Assembly: GCF_002003465.1 (NCBI RefSeq)
Contig: NZ_BDDQ01000030.1
Coordinates: 45,610 to 109,609 of the forward strand
Reading direction: 5' to 3'
DNA: 64,000 nucleotides
DNA from: Caenibacillus caldisaponilyticus
GTDB taxonomy: Bacteria > Bacillota > Bacilli > Bacillales > Sporolactobacillaceae
A program made the position numbers and the translations under genes. Below, one piece after another: positions 50,486 through 60,176 of this stretch (positions are counted from its first letter, which is position 1; each line of letters opens with the position of its first letter). The notes below the pieces were generated by a model. It did no database searches and was not told where the DNA came from. It was given only the letters and a program-made list of their open reading frames with translations.

Positions 50486-51546
50486 TGGTGCGGCAGCTCG
50501 TCCGAAAACCGCTGTTTTGGATCGGGTTTTTCTATATTTTTTTGTGGCTGGCGGGGAGTTTTGCCTACCTTTGGATCTGGCACAACCATATTCCCATCGC
50601 GGATTTGACGTTAAACACCCAACATAGGATCGCCGCGCGGCCGCCGTATCCGCCGCAGCAGTTTCCGCCCTTGGGCGCCGATGATTTTGCGCAAAGCATC
50701 TTTATCGTCGTGTTGATCGGCGCGAAGTTCACGCTCGGGTTCGCCATTCTGATCGCCTGGCTCAGGGTCGTATTGGCCGCGATCATCGGCGTCGCGTTCC
50801 GTCTTTGGATTCCGAAGATCGGCCGCATTGTGCTGGCCCCCTTTGAAAGTTTGAGTTATTTTCCGATCGCGCTCCTCGCCTATTTTATTCTGCAATGGGT
50901 TTTATTTCAGGACGCGAGAATGCATGAGAACCACTTTTCCTACGGGTTTTGGGCGCGGACATGGATCACGGTCGCGGTGTTGACGCTGATTGCTTTGCCG
51001 AACACCGCTCAAACCCTATATAACGAAACGGATCATCTTTTGCAAAAGGAATTCATTGAATCGGCCAAGGTGCTCGGCGGCGGCCGTTGGCATCTTGTCC
51101 GAAAACATTTGCAACCTTACTTGTTCCCGAGACTCGTTCTCGTCTTTGTTCGGGAAATCGTGCAAGTGCTCTTATTGATGGCGCATCTCGGCCTCTTTAA
51201 TCTTGCCATTGGCGGCATACTTATGAAAGATAACATGTTTAGTCATGAAGCCCCTTATTCGTTGTCCAACGACTGGGGCGGGTTGATTGGCGCATATTGG
51301 CATTTTTTGTGGACGACCTATCCCTATTTAGCGCTCATTCCGATCGTTTTGGTCACCTTGGCGATTCTTTCTGTCAAGGCGGTTTTGCTCGCCGTTCAAC
51401 AGGTTGTGGAACAGGATGTGGGCGGCGGTCTTTCAAAATCTGCAAAGTATAAGCAGCGAACGGCGGATGCGACAGCCGTGGGGAACGGTCCACTATCCTT
51501 CGAGCCGGTCACTGATCCGGACAGACAGGCGTACGGAATGGGGTAG
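50482..51546 (+). CDS. ABC transporter permease, OppC-like
   Basis: A 354-residue permease partner of the preceding gene, with about six membrane helices. The ATPase-contact loop is EFIESAKVLGGGRWHLVRKH followed by LQPYLFPRLVLVFV. The N-terminal periplasmic loop is short and Pro-rich (ARPPYPPQQFPPLGADD), which resembles the DppC/OppC N-terminal arrangement in which the protein reports the DNA-encoded TGTDxxGRD-like motif in altered form (LGADDFAQSIF). ATG 50482 overlaps the OppB-like stop codon (ATGA). The last ~45 residues are hydrophilic and not conserved-looking. The substrate is unknown. Confidence 0.82.
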   Translation: MMVRQLVRKPLFWIGFFYIFLWLAGSFAYLWIWHNHIPIADLTLNTQHRIAARPPYPPQQFPPLGADDFAQSIFIVVLIGAKFTLGFAILIAWLRVVLAAIIGVAFRLWIPKIGRIVLAPFESLSYFPIALLAYFILQWVLFQDARMHENHFSYGFWARTWITVAVLTLIALPNTAQTLYNETDHLLQKEFIESAKVLGGGRWHLVRKHLQPYLFPRLVLVFVREIVQVLLLMAHLGLFNLAIGGILMKDNMFSHEAPYSLSNDWGGLIGAYWHFLWTTYPYLALIPIVLVTLAILSVKAVLLAVQQVVEQDVGGGLSKSAKYKQRTADATAVGNGPLSFEPVTDPDRQAYGMG

Positions 51547-52151
51547 GGGCCAGGCTCGTGAATGAAATCGGTCTGAAAGCACCGTGGCAATGGACGGTCC
51601 GTTTGAACGGATTCGAGCTGACTTGGCCGACGTGTGAGGGCAACGCCTTGGCCTGGGCGTCCTAGCACCAAAGACGGCAGAGGAATTCGTTCCCGTTCCG
51701 GAAAAGAAATAGGAGCATTTGTAAAAAAGCCGCTTTATCTCCTATACCGATTGCCGCGCTCGGTCTGCTTAAATTGACAGTCAAAAAGCGGCAGGTGTAT
51801 GCTAGCAGTGGTGTTGGAAGGCACATATCTGCCTTTACTCGCGCGATAGGCATCGCTCTAAAACCGAGCGTGGATTCATAATGAAGCATAGAACCGTTGA
51901 ATCAAACGGGTTCTCCTTGAAAGGCTGAAACGGGAACGAATGCCTGTTTCCGCAATATAGGCACGGATGCGTCTCCGCATCTGGTAGAGCTTTGATGATA
52001 CATCCGGCGCCGTCCCGTGCGCCTTGTCCGGATGCAAGCGCGTTGAACGTTTGGGCGGTGCCGTCGTTTCTTCGGCGGGCACAAGGCGGTTTTCCTTAAG
52101 TTGAGGATGGGCGTTCATTGTGCCCGCCCGTGTTGATGAGGAGGCTTGACG
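51547..52151. other. Leader region of the men cluster
   Basis: About 600 bases with no gene. A TTGACA at 51775 is followed 18 bases later by TATGCT and might be a promoter. A GAACC / GGGTTC hairpin at 51891-51912 lies in between. Opposite-strand frames over this region are shadows. Confidence 0.35.
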
Positions 52152-53549
52152 ATGATCGGCGTGGAACACGAGATCATGCTCGATGAGATAAAAAAGGCGG
52201 CAGCCGTGGCGCGTAAACGGGGACATGCCGTCTTGTACAGCCGTTCCGTGCCCGCAGATACGGCCGATTTGCTGGCCTTTTTCGCCAACGGCCGCTCCGT
52301 CGCTCAAGATTTTCGCTCGTTCTGGCACGTTCGTGGCGAACGGTCTTTCAGCGCCGTCGGCAAAGCCGTGGACATGCACGGGAACGGCGGCGAGCGATTC
52401 AAAAGTCCGGAAAAATTTAAACGAGAATGGTCGAACCGCGTTGTTTCCGCCGCATCACACGGCGGCCCCGGCCCGTTTCTGACGGGCGGATTTTCTTTTT
52501 TTGACGATGTTTCGCCAAGCGGCCCGTGGACGTCATTCGGCAGCGTCGCGTTTGTCCTTCCCCGCTACTTGCTCATCGCAGAGAGCGGAAAGAAATGGCT
52601 GATGATGAACGCCGTGATCGCGCCGGATGCGGATCCCGTCCGACTTTTTAAACGGATGACGGAAGATATCCGTCAATTGATGAAGGAAAACGGCGGAGAT
52701 GAGCAAGAGGTGCGGATCGTTGACCGCATCCCGGATCGCCGCGAAGACTGGATCGCCGCCGTGGAGCGGGCACGGCAGAGAATCAATGAGGGGGATTTGG
52801 AAAAGGTCGTCCTTTCCCGAACGGTGACGATAAAAACCGACGGGCCGATTCGTCCCGAAGCGGTTTTGCGGCGGCTCGTCGCCGGGGAGGCGGGGCGCTT
52901 TATTTTCGCTTTTGAACGCGGCGGCACCGCCTTTGTCGGTGCGACGCCGGAGCGGCTTGTCAAGCGCTGCGGCCAGCGCTTGATCAGCGACTGCCTGGCG
53001 GGGACGGCGGCGCGCGGCGGCACGCCTGAAGACGACGAGCGGTTGGGCAACGAACTCCTCGGCGACGTCAAAAATTTAGCGGAACATCGCTTTGTCGTCG
53101 AAATGATCCGCACAACGTTAAGCGGATTTTGCGAACGGTTAAGCGTTCCCGACCGGCCGCGGCTCATGAAAACGAACAGCGTCCAACATTTATATACGCC
53201 GATTGAAGGCGAAGTCAAAACGGGTGTCGCCCTCCTGGATGCCGTTCGCGCGTTGCACCCGACCCCGGCGATGGGCGGTACGCCCCGGGATGCGGCGCTC
53301 GAAGTGATCCAAAAATGGGAAAGGCATGAGCGAGGATGGTATGCGTCGCCCATCGGTTGGCTCGATTTGGAAGATAACGGCGATTTCGCCGTCGCCATCC
53401 GCTCCGCACTCATTCATCAAGATGAAGCTTGCCTTTATGCCGGCTGCGGTATCGTCAAGGATTCCGAACCGATGAAGGAATATGAAGAAACCGAGATAAA
53501 ATTCCGGCCGATGATCAAGGCTCTGGGAGGTGGCGGGCATGAATCGTAA
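52152..53549 (+). CDS. menF: Isochorismate synthase MenF
   Basis: A 465-residue chorismate-binding enzyme that converts chorismate to isochorismate, the first committed step of menaquinone synthesis. The C-terminal domain (~200-460) holds LEKVVLSRTVTI, FVGATPERLVKRCG, LAGTAARG (with the active-site region), ELLGDVKNLAEHRFVVEMIR (metal-binding Glu) and LHPTPAMGGTPRDAAL, with GCGIVKDSEP near the end. The N-terminal ~190 residues are the usual variable part. ATG 52152 with GAGGAGG 7 bases upstream is chosen over TTG 52146. Overlaps menD by 11 bases. Confidence 0.96.
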   Translation: MIGVEHEIMLDEIKKAAAVARKRGHAVLYSRSVPADTADLLAFFANGRSVAQDFRSFWHVRGERSFSAVGKAVDMHGNGGERFKSPEKFKREWSNRVVSAASHGGPGPFLTGGFSFFDDVSPSGPWTSFGSVAFVLPRYLLIAESGKKWLMMNAVIAPDADPVRLFKRMTEDIRQLMKENGGDEQEVRIVDRIPDRREDWIAAVERARQRINEGDLEKVVLSRTVTIKTDGPIRPEAVLRRLVAGEAGRFIFAFERGGTAFVGATPERLVKRCGQRLISDCLAGTAARGGTPEDDERLGNELLGDVKNLAEHRFVVEMIRTTLSGFCERLSVPDRPRLMKTNSVQHLYTPIEGEVKTGVALLDAVRALHPTPAMGGTPRDAALEVIQKWERHERGWYASPIGWLDLEDNGDFAVAIRSALIHQDEACLYAGCGIVKDSEPMKEYEETEIKFRPMIKALGGGGHES

Positions 53550-55293
53550 CGAGGGCTTGACGGCTTTTACCGCCGCATTTGTCGATGAGCTGGCGCGCGC
53601 CGGCGTCCGCGAAGTCGTCATCAGTCCTGGCTCGCGCTCCACGCCCTTGGCGATGTTGTTCAACGCCCATCCGGACACGCGGATATGGATCGATGTCGAT
53701 GAGCGCTCCGCCGCCTTTTTTGCCCTCGGCCTGGCAAAAGGGGCGGGGAAACCGGTCGCGCTCGTCTGTTCATCGGGGACGGCGGCGGCCAACTATTTCC
53801 CGGCGGTGATTGAGGCGCGCTACAGCCGCATTCCCCTCATTGTGTTGACGGCCGATCGTCCCCATGAGCTGCGCGAAGTTGGGGCGCCGCAGGCGATTGA
53901 CCAAGTGAAACTGTACGGCGATCATGTCAAATGGCATCAGGACATGCCGATTCCCGAGGACGGCGAAGCGCTGGCGGCGTTTGCCCGGACCAGCGCGCGC
54001 CGCGCGTTCCTCATGGCCGGCGCCGCGCCGGAAGGTCCCGTTCACGTGAACTTTCCCTTCCGCGAACCGCTCGTTCCCGAGCTCGACCGCACGCCTCTTT
54101 GGGAGGCCGGGCGGACGGCGGGCGGCATGGACAACCGCCATATCGCAAGAGGCGTCGCGTCGCTTGCGAATGAAGATTACAAGGCGCTCGCCGACGTGTG
54201 GAGAACCGTAGAAAAACCGTTGATCATTGCGGGGCCGCTGCGCCATCCTCGATTGAAAGAAGCGCTCCTCCGCCTCGCGCGGGTTCTCGATGCCCCCGTC
54301 CTCGCCGATCCGCTATCCGGACTGCGGTCGGGCACGCGCGGCGACGAGCGGGTGATCGACAGCTATGACGCCTTTTTAAGAGCGCCGGCGTTCAGCGAGC
54401 GCGTGCGGCCGGACGGCATCCTCCGCTTCGGGGCGATGCCGGTCTCCAAACCGCTCTTGAAGTATCTTGAAGCCTGCCGGCCGAAGGTGCACATCGTCGT
54501 TGATGAGGCCGATCCTTGGCGCGATCCGACGCATACGGCTTCCGGCGTGATCCACGCGGATCCGGCCGCGTTTTGCCGGGATTGGGCCGAAGCGCTTGGC
54601 GCTCCCATGAAGCATGCGGAGTGGGTCGCTCTTTGGGAGAGCGTAAACGGGATCACGGCGGACACCGTCACCCGTTTCGTTCGCGAACAGGAATGGTTTG
54701 AAGGCCGCGTCGTCACGGAACTCGTGGACGCGATCGATCGCGGCGCGCTTTTTGCGGGCAACAGCATGCCGATCCGGGATGTCGACACCTTTTTCTTAAA
54801 AACGGACAAAGCGATTGAAGTCTTTGCCAACCGCGGCGCCAACGGCATTGATGGCGTCGTGTCGACGGCCCTCGGAACCGGTGTGTCGTCCGGACCGCTC
54901 CATCTTTTGATCGGCGATCTCTCGTTCTTCCATGACATGAACGGTCTAATGGTCGCCAAACGCCATGGTTTGGACGCGACGCTCATCGTCGTCAACAACA
55001 ACGGCGGCGGGATATTTTCTTTCCTGCCGCAGGCCGAATCGGCCGGAGCGGACTTTGAAACGCTGTTCGGCACGCCGCTTGATCTGGACATCCGCGTGGT
55101 CGCAGCCGTTTACCAAGCCTTTTACAAAAAGGCGACCGATGCGGCCGAATTGCGGGCGGCGCTTGCGGAAGCGCGCAGTGTCAAAGGTTTGAAAATCATC
55201 GAAGCGGTCACCGACCGCAGGCAGAACACGGCCATCCATAAGTCGCTGTGGCAAACCGTCGCGGCGGCGGTTGCGGCCGCTCTGGATGATTGA
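53539..55293 (+). CDS. menD: SEPHCHC synthase MenD
   Basis: A 584-residue thiamine diphosphate enzyme that adds 2-oxoglutarate to isochorismate to form SEPHCHC. Visible signatures: VVISPGSRSTPLAMLF and DERSAAFFALGLAKG (substrate/ThDP Glu), CSSGTAAANYFPAVIEA, LTADRPHELREVGAPQAIDQ, and GDLSFFHDMNGL with NNNGGGIFSFLPQA in the C-terminal ThDP domain. ATG 53539, with GGAGGTG about 7 bases upstream, is used; the frame also contains GTG 53530. It overlaps the end of menF and precedes menH by 50 bases. Confidence 0.96.
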   Translation: MNRNEGLTAFTAAFVDELARAGVREVVISPGSRSTPLAMLFNAHPDTRIWIDVDERSAAFFALGLAKGAGKPVALVCSSGTAAANYFPAVIEARYSRIPLIVLTADRPHELREVGAPQAIDQVKLYGDHVKWHQDMPIPEDGEALAAFARTSARRAFLMAGAAPEGPVHVNFPFREPLVPELDRTPLWEAGRTAGGMDNRHIARGVASLANEDYKALADVWRTVEKPLIIAGPLRHPRLKEALLRLARVLDAPVLADPLSGLRSGTRGDERVIDSYDAFLRAPAFSERVRPDGILRFGAMPVSKPLLKYLEACRPKVHIVVDEADPWRDPTHTASGVIHADPAAFCRDWAEALGAPMKHAEWVALWESVNGITADTVTRFVREQEWFEGRVVTELVDAIDRGALFAGNSMPIRDVDTFFLKTDKAIEVFANRGANGIDGVVSTALGTGVSSGPLHLLIGDLSFFHDMNGLMVAKRHGLDATLIVVNNNGGGIFSFLPQAESAGADFETLFGTPLDLDIRVVAAVYQAFYKKATDAAELRAALAEARSVKGLKIIEAVTDRRQNTAIHKSLWQTVAAAVAAALDD

Positions 55294-55343
55294 TGGAACA
55301 TTTTTCCTTTCGCGATTGATTTTGTCGAAGGGGGGCGGCAGCC

Positions 55344-56153
55344 GTGAAGATTGAAGCCAACGGCGTCCGTTACAGCGTGGACGTCCAGGGGGCGGGCGAG
55401 CCGCTGTTATTGCTGCACGGGTTTACGGGCACGAAGAAAACGTGGGCAAAGTGCCTGCCCGAATGGACGGAGCGGTTTCAAACGATCGCGGTAGACATCG
55501 TCGGGCACGGGGAAAGCGATTCGCCGGAGGACGTGCGCCATTACAAAATGGAAGCGGTCGCCGATGCACTGGAGATCGTGTTGGACCGGCTCGGCGTCAA
55601 GAAAACGCATGTGGTCGGCTACTCGATGGGCGGCCGGCTCGCCCTGTATTTCACCATCATGCGCCCGCACCGGATCGGGCAAACGTTGCTTGAAAGCGCT
55701 TCGCCCGGCTTGGAGTCGCCCGAAGAAAGGCGGGCGCGCGCCGAGCGCGACGACGCCCTCGCCGACCGGATCGTGGCCTGCGGTTTGGAAGCATTCGTTG
55801 AAGAATGGGAAAACCTTCCGCTTTTTGCGACGCAGCGCGACCTGCCGGAGGCCGTCCGCCGGGAAATTCGCCGGCAAAGGTTGTCGCAAAACCCGATCGG
55901 CCTGGCGGGCAGCTTGCGCGGGATGGGAACGGGGCGCCAACCGTCGCTCTGGGATGCGCTCCCGCATTGCCAAACGCCGATCACCCTCGTCGTCGGCGCT
56001 TTGGACGAGAAATTCGTCACAATTGCCGAGCGCATGGCCGCCCGGCTTCCGTGCGGCGTCCGGCGCATCGTGGACGGTTGCGGCCATGCGGTTCACGTGG
56101 AACGGCCCGATATTTTTGCTAAAATAGTAATTGAAGCGTTAAGCGGTCATTGA
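55344..56153 (+). CDS. menH: SHCHC synthase MenH (alpha/beta hydrolase)
   Basis: A 269-residue alpha/beta-hydrolase fold lyase that removes pyruvate from SEPHCHC. Motifs: [14 protein letters not shown] (oxyanion region), [26 protein letters not shown] (nucleophile Ser), [10 protein letters not shown] (acid) and [13 protein letters not shown] (His). GTG 55344 is preceded by AAGGGGGG. The C-terminal motif and position between menD and menB make this MenH rather than a generic hydrolase. Confidence 0.93.
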   Translation: MKIEANGVRYSVDVQGAGEPLLLLHGFTGTKKTWAKCLPEWTERFQTIAVDIVGHGESDSPEDVRHYKMEAVADALEIVLDRLGVKKTHVVGYSMGGRLALYFTIMRPHRIGQTLLESASPGLESPEERRARAERDDALADRIVACGLEAFVEEWENLPLFATQRDLPEAVRREIRRQRLSQNPIGLAGSLRGMGTGRQPSLWDALPHCQTPITLVVGALDEKFVTIAERMAARLPCGVRRIVDGCGHAVHVERPDIFAKIVIEALSGH

Positions 56154-56377
56154 AGCCCGGTGAAATCGGCAGACGCCGCGGCGGTTGCGGCGGCGGCACA
56201 CCCTTGTTTTCTTGGCCGAGCTCCCCCGCTTCTTGGGCAACCGCCTGTTTCGCTGCCGATACTGGAAAAGCCCGCTGGTTGGAAGCGCCAACGCCGCCTT
56301 GGGCGAAGGCCGAAAACCGGCCGTGCGTCCGTTCGTTCGGGCGCCGCAAAATCCGTAAAAGAATGGACGGTGAGAGT

Positions 56378-57196
56378 ATGGCAATTGAATGGAAAACCGC
56401 GCATACATATGATGAAATCTTGTATGAGACGTATGACGGCATTGCGAAGATTACGATCAACCGCCCCGAAGTGCGCAACGCCTTTACCCCGAAGACGGTC
56501 AACGAAATGTATGACGCGTTTTCGCGCGCCCGCGACGATTCAAGCATCGGCGTCATCATTTTGACCGGTGCGGGCGACAAAGCGTTTTGCTCGGGCGGCG
56601 ACCAAAAGGTGCGCGGCCACGGCGGCTACGTCGGGGAGGACAACATCCCGCGGCTGAACGTGCTCGATTTGCAACGCCTCATCCGCGTCATCCCGAAACC
56701 GGTCATCGCCATGGTCAACGGCTATGCGATCGGCGGCGGCCACGTGTTGCACGTCGTTTGCGACTTGACGATCGCCTCCGAAAACGCGATTTTCGGCCAA
56801 ACCGGTCCGAAAGTCGGCAGCTTCGACGCCGGTTATGGCGCGGCCCTCTTGGCGCGCATCGTCGGGCATAAGAAAGCTCGGGAGATCTGGTATCTGTGCC
56901 GCCAATATACCGCTCAAGAAGCGCTGGAGATGGGGCTTGTCAACGCGGTCGTGCCCTTCGAGCGCTTGGAAGAAGAAACGGTCAAATGGGCGAAGGAAAT
57001 CCTTGAAAAAAGCCCGACGGCCATTCGCTTCCTGAAAGCGGCGTTCAATGCCGACACGGACGGGCTCGCCGGTTTGCAGCAACTCGCCGGCGATGCGACG
57101 CTCTTGTATTACACGACCGACGAAGCGAAGGAAGGCCGCGACGCTTTCAAGGAAAAACGGAAGCCGGATTTCAGCAAATTCCCGCGGTTCCCGTGA
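56378..57196 (+). CDS. menB: 1,4-dihydroxy-2-naphthoyl-CoA synthase MenB
   Basis: A 272-residue crotonase-fold enzyme that cyclises o-succinylbenzoyl-CoA. It begins [20 protein letters not shown], as in Bacillus MenB, with [36 protein letters not shown] (oxyanion hole and the Gly-rich loop), [19 protein letters not shown], and [17 protein letters not shown] (catalytic Asp region). ATG 56378 has only a weak site (GGTGAG), but its length matches the family; the frame is open another 228 bases upstream, where the sequence is GC-rich and not MenB-like. A 224-base gap separates it from menH. Confidence 0.96.
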   Translation: MAIEWKTAHTYDEILYETYDGIAKITINRPEVRNAFTPKTVNEMYDAFSRARDDSSIGVIILTGAGDKAFCSGGDQKVRGHGGYVGEDNIPRLNVLDLQRLIRVIPKPVIAMVNGYAIGGGHVLHVVCDLTIASENAIFGQTGPKVGSFDAGYGAALLARIVGHKKAREIWYLCRQYTAQEALEMGLVNAVVPFERLEEETVKWAKEILEKSPTAIRFLKAAFNADTDGLAGLQQLAGDATLLYYTTDEAKEGRDAFKEKRKPDFSKFPRFP

Positions 57197-57228
57197 TTGA
57201 ACAGGCAAAAAGAGAAGACGTCGCGAAA

Positions 57229-57266
57229 GAAAAAACACGCTTGATGTCATTCAAGCGTGTTTTAAA
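57229..57266 (+). terminator. Hairpin between menB and menE
   Basis: AAAACACGCTTGA pairs with TCAAGCGTGTTTT around a 6-base loop. The T tract is part of the stem (TTTTAAA). It could partly terminate the transcript before menE or stabilise the menB 3' end. Confidence 0.7.
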
Positions 57267-57294
57267 GTTCGACACATTTTAAGGGAGTTTTACG

Positions 57295-58803
57295 ATGATG
57301 ACGGACACGGTCATGCCGCATTGGCTCAGGAAACGGGCGGAGTTGACGCCCGATCGGGTCGCCGTCGAAACCTTCGAGGCGGCGGTGACGTTTCGCGAAT
57401 TGAATGAATCGACGAGAAATCTCGCGGCGAACTTGCAGGCTTACGGCATCAAAGAAGGCGACCGCGTCGCGCTTTTGATGGGCAACAGTTTGGCGATGAT
57501 TCAATCGTACCATGCGCTCGCTTACTTGGGTGCGATTGCCGTTCCGCTCAACACGCGCTTAACGCCCGCCGAAATCGCTTGGCAGCTCGAGGACAGCGGC
57601 GCCTCGCTCTTGCTGCATGACGGTTCGAAGCTTGATTCCGTCCACGGTTTGGAACCGCGCCGCGCCGAGGTGCGCGCCGTCCGCGACTGGATCAGCACCC
57701 CCGCGCGTCATCCCGCACGGCTCAAAGAAACGATCCGGCTGGATGAACCGCATACGATCATTTATACGTCCGGCACGACGGGGCGTCCGAAAGGCGTCAT
57801 CCTCAGCCACGGCAATCATTGGTGGAGCGCGGTCGGCTCGGCGCTCAACCTCGGGGTGAACTTCGACGACAAATGGCTCGCCGCCGTGCCGCTTTTCCAC
57901 GTCAGCGGCTTGTCCATTTTGATGAAAAGCGTCATTTACGGCATGCCGGTGTTTTTACAAGAACGCTTTGAAGCGAAGGCGGTGAATGAAGCGATTTTTT
58001 CCCGGCGCGTGACCATCGTGTCGGTCGTGACGGCCATGATGACGAAGCTGCTCGACGACTTGGGCGATCAAGCTTATCCCGCTTGGTTTCGCTGTATGCT
58101 GCTCGGGGGCGGACCCGCGCCGATGCCTCTCCTCGAAAAAGCCAAGGCGAAAGGAATCCCCGTTTTTCAAACCTACGGGCTAAGCGAAACGGCGTCGCAA
58201 ATCGTCACGCTCGCGCCGGAATACATGATGGAAAAAATCGGTTCGGCGGGCAAGCCGCTGTTTCCCGCGGAAATCAAGATCGTTGACGACAGCGGCAAGG
58301 AACGGCGGCCGGGCGAGGAAGGCGAAATCGTCGTCAAAGGCCCCAATGTGACGAAGGGCTATTGGCAGCGGCCGGAGGCGACGGCCGAGGCTTGGCGCGA
58401 CGGGTGGTTTCATACCGGCGACATCGGAGTTTTGGATGACGACGGATTTTTATACGTCCTGGACCGCCGCAAAGATTTGATCATTTCGGGCGGAGAAAAC
58501 GTCTATCCCGCCGAAGTGGAAGCGGCGCTCGTCGGCCATCCGCTCATCGAAGAAGCCGGGGTCGTCGGAGCGGTGGATGACGTCTGGGGGCAAGTGCCGG
58601 CGGCCTTCATCGTCACGAAAAATGGGGCAAAACTCGCCGCGGAGGACGTCGAAGCGTTTTGCCGCAACCGGCTCGCGGGCTATAAAGTGCCGAAGCACGT
58701 GTTTTTCGTCGACCGTCTGCCCCGCAACGCGTCGGGCAAACTGCTGCGGCGCAAACTGGTCGAGCGGTTGCCGTCGAAGTTAAGAACCGGCGTCGACGGA
58801 TGA
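57295..58803 (+). CDS. menE: o-succinylbenzoate--CoA ligase MenE
   Basis: A 502-residue adenylate-forming acyl-CoA ligase that activates o-succinylbenzoate with ATP and CoA. ANL motifs: IIYTSGTTGRPKGVILSHGN (P-loop), TYGLSETASQ, YWQRPEATAEAWRDGWFHTG, DRRKDLIISGGENVYPAEVE and NASGKLLRRKL (catalytic Lys). The start is ATG 57295 or the next codon, with AAGGGAG 10 bases upstream. It closes the menF-D-H-B-E order; menC is not in the window. Confidence 0.94.
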   Translation: MMTDTVMPHWLRKRAELTPDRVAVETFEAAVTFRELNESTRNLAANLQAYGIKEGDRVALLMGNSLAMIQSYHALAYLGAIAVPLNTRLTPAEIAWQLEDSGASLLLHDGSKLDSVHGLEPRRAEVRAVRDWISTPARHPARLKETIRLDEPHTIIYTSGTTGRPKGVILSHGNHWWSAVGSALNLGVNFDDKWLAAVPLFHVSGLSILMKSVIYGMPVFLQERFEAKAVNEAIFSRRVTIVSVVTAMMTKLLDDLGDQAYPAWFRCMLLGGGPAPMPLLEKAKAKGIPVFQTYGLSETASQIVTLAPEYMMEKIGSAGKPLFPAEIKIVDDSGKERRPGEEGEIVVKGPNVTKGYWQRPEATAEAWRDGWFHTGDIGVLDDDGFLYVLDRRKDLIISGGENVYPAEVEAALVGHPLIEEAGVVGAVDDVWGQVPAAFIVTKNGAKLAAEDVEAFCRNRLAGYKVPKHVFFVDRLPRNASGKLLRRKLVERLPSKLRTGVDG

Positions 58804-58935
58804 GCGGAGTGGGTTCGCGCCGGTTTTCAGCGGACAAATGGCTCCTGATTTTGAAGGGTACAGCCGTTCCTTATGGCGTGTAAAAAGGTTCGTGGGGCTT
58901 TGTAAAAGGATTCGGTGAAAAGAAAAGGCTGAGGA

Positions 58936-59157
58936 TTAAAGAGGCAATTGATTCAACAAATTTTTCAGGGCGATGAGTTCGTCCTTCGATAACGTAATGC
59001 CGCGGCCCATGCGTTCTTTGTTCGGGGACCAGCTGCGGAGGTCGTATTTCGGCTCGCGGTTGTTCCAGCTTACGATTGTGAGTTCTTTCGTCCATCCGTT
59101 TTCGGATTCGGACAACGTGCCGAACGACTCCAGGACTTGAAAGGCGAATTCCGCCAC
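58936..59157 (-). CDS. YdbC family PC4-like single-stranded DNA-binding protein
   Basis: A 73-residue protein containing KELTIVSWNNREPKYDLRSW, followed by RMGRGITLSKDELIALKNLL, which is the PC4/YdbC fold: a curved beta sheet and a C-terminal helix that bind single-stranded nucleic acid. Members are transcription-associated or of unknown function. The GTG start at 59157 (complement) has AGGAGGG 8 bases upstream. Monocistronic. Confidence 0.85.
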   Translation of the reverse strand: MAEFAFQVLESFGTLSESENGWTKELTIVSWNNREPKYDLRSWSPNKERMGRGITLSKDELIALKNLLNQLPL

Positions 59158-59663
59158 GCGTTTTTCCCTCCTTTCCAGCCCATGCGGATTCGCTTCCCGG
59201 CCGCCGCCGGCGATTCATCCACCCGCGCAATATCAATATACTATATTCTGAAAAATATGGACAAGAGGGTGCGCGTTGACGGCACCCGATTTTTTTCGAC
59301 AAAGCGGGGACGGCTCCGCTTGAAACCAATGAAATGGCGATCACCGATTGTCATTCGCTAAAACAGAATACCTATTTTCAATCTATGCCTCGTTCTTTCA
59401 CTCATCTGCCTGTCCAATAGACGGACGTGGTCCATGACGGTTAGGACTTCTTCTTGTTATTTGGGGCGACCGCTTTTGTCCGGCGCTCGTCCTTGCAAAT
59501 CGTTGGCAGCTTTTATGCGATGATCGCCCTTCTCCTATCGAATGCGATCATGCTCCGATCCTTCTTTATCAAATGATTAATGCTTAAAGCGACCGGCCGC
59601 TTATGTTGGATCGGTCACGAATGATTATGTTTGGATGTTTTCTGGACAAGGAGCTGCCCACGT
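59158..59663. other. Intergenic region, nothing recognised
   Basis: About 500 bases between divergent genes with moderate AT content. No gene, terminator or promoter pair could be supported. Confidence 0.35.
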
Positions 59664-60176
59664 ATGATTCATGCGCAAATCGGGCCGATCATCGAACAGC
59701 CCGACAAAGACGATGTTTTATATCGAACGTTGGAAATTCAAATGCAGCGGTTGGGGCATTTAGTACCATACCGCGAACAACTCAACTGGTCCACGCATTA
59801 TGCGGATTGTCTGCTCGGTGATCATGATGCGCTGAAGAAGTTGCAAAAAATGGCGGCGAAAAATGATCGGACATGGGTGTTTTACGCGAAATGGACTGGA
59901 AAAACCGTCTATCAACATGTGCTCTGCCACCCGAACGACCGCGATCTCTATCTGCCCTTCCGCTTTGAGAGCCCGTTTTGCATCATCCATGATAACCGAA
60001 AAATGTGGGTGGGGTCCGCCCCGCGCCTTTTGGAAGAATTGAAATGGTTGGAGATTTCCATAAAAACCGCGGGAACGGAGGACGTGCGGGCGTTCTGGGA
60101 AGCTTTTCAAAACGCGGCAAGGCAAGCGGTGCAATCGGTCAGTGCGATGACTTTGCAACGCCGTTCTGAAGATTAA
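59664..60176 (+). CDS. Unrecognised cytoplasmic protein
   Basis: A 170-residue protein with no signal peptide or membrane segment. AAGGAG lies 10 bases before ATG 59664. The sequence begins MIHAQIGPIIEQPDKDDVLY and contains TWVFYAKWTGKTVYQHVLCH and VGSAPRLLEELKWLEISIKT, which look like a small mixed alpha/beta fold. I do not recognise the family. Its last codons overlap the end of the histidine kinase gene on the other strand (stops at 60173-60176), so the two are convergent. Confidence 0.7.
   Translation: MIHAQIGPIIEQPDKDDVLYRTLEIQMQRLGHLVPYREQLNWSTHYADCLLGDHDALKKLQKMAAKNDRTWVFYAKWTGKTVYQHVLCHPNDRDLYLPFRFESPFCIIHDNRKMWVGSAPRLLEELKWLEISIKTAGTEDVRAFWEAFQNAARQAVQSVSAMTLQRRSED

Noticed and set aside
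52673..53413. Open frame on the - strand across menF
   Set aside because: Antisense shadow with Ser/Arg-rich composition and no start signals; similar shadows over menD, menH and menB were also discarded.
56150..56377. N-terminal extension of MenB
   Set aside because: The upstream part is not MenB-like; known MenB proteins start at MAIEW-type sequences and the length from 56378 fits.
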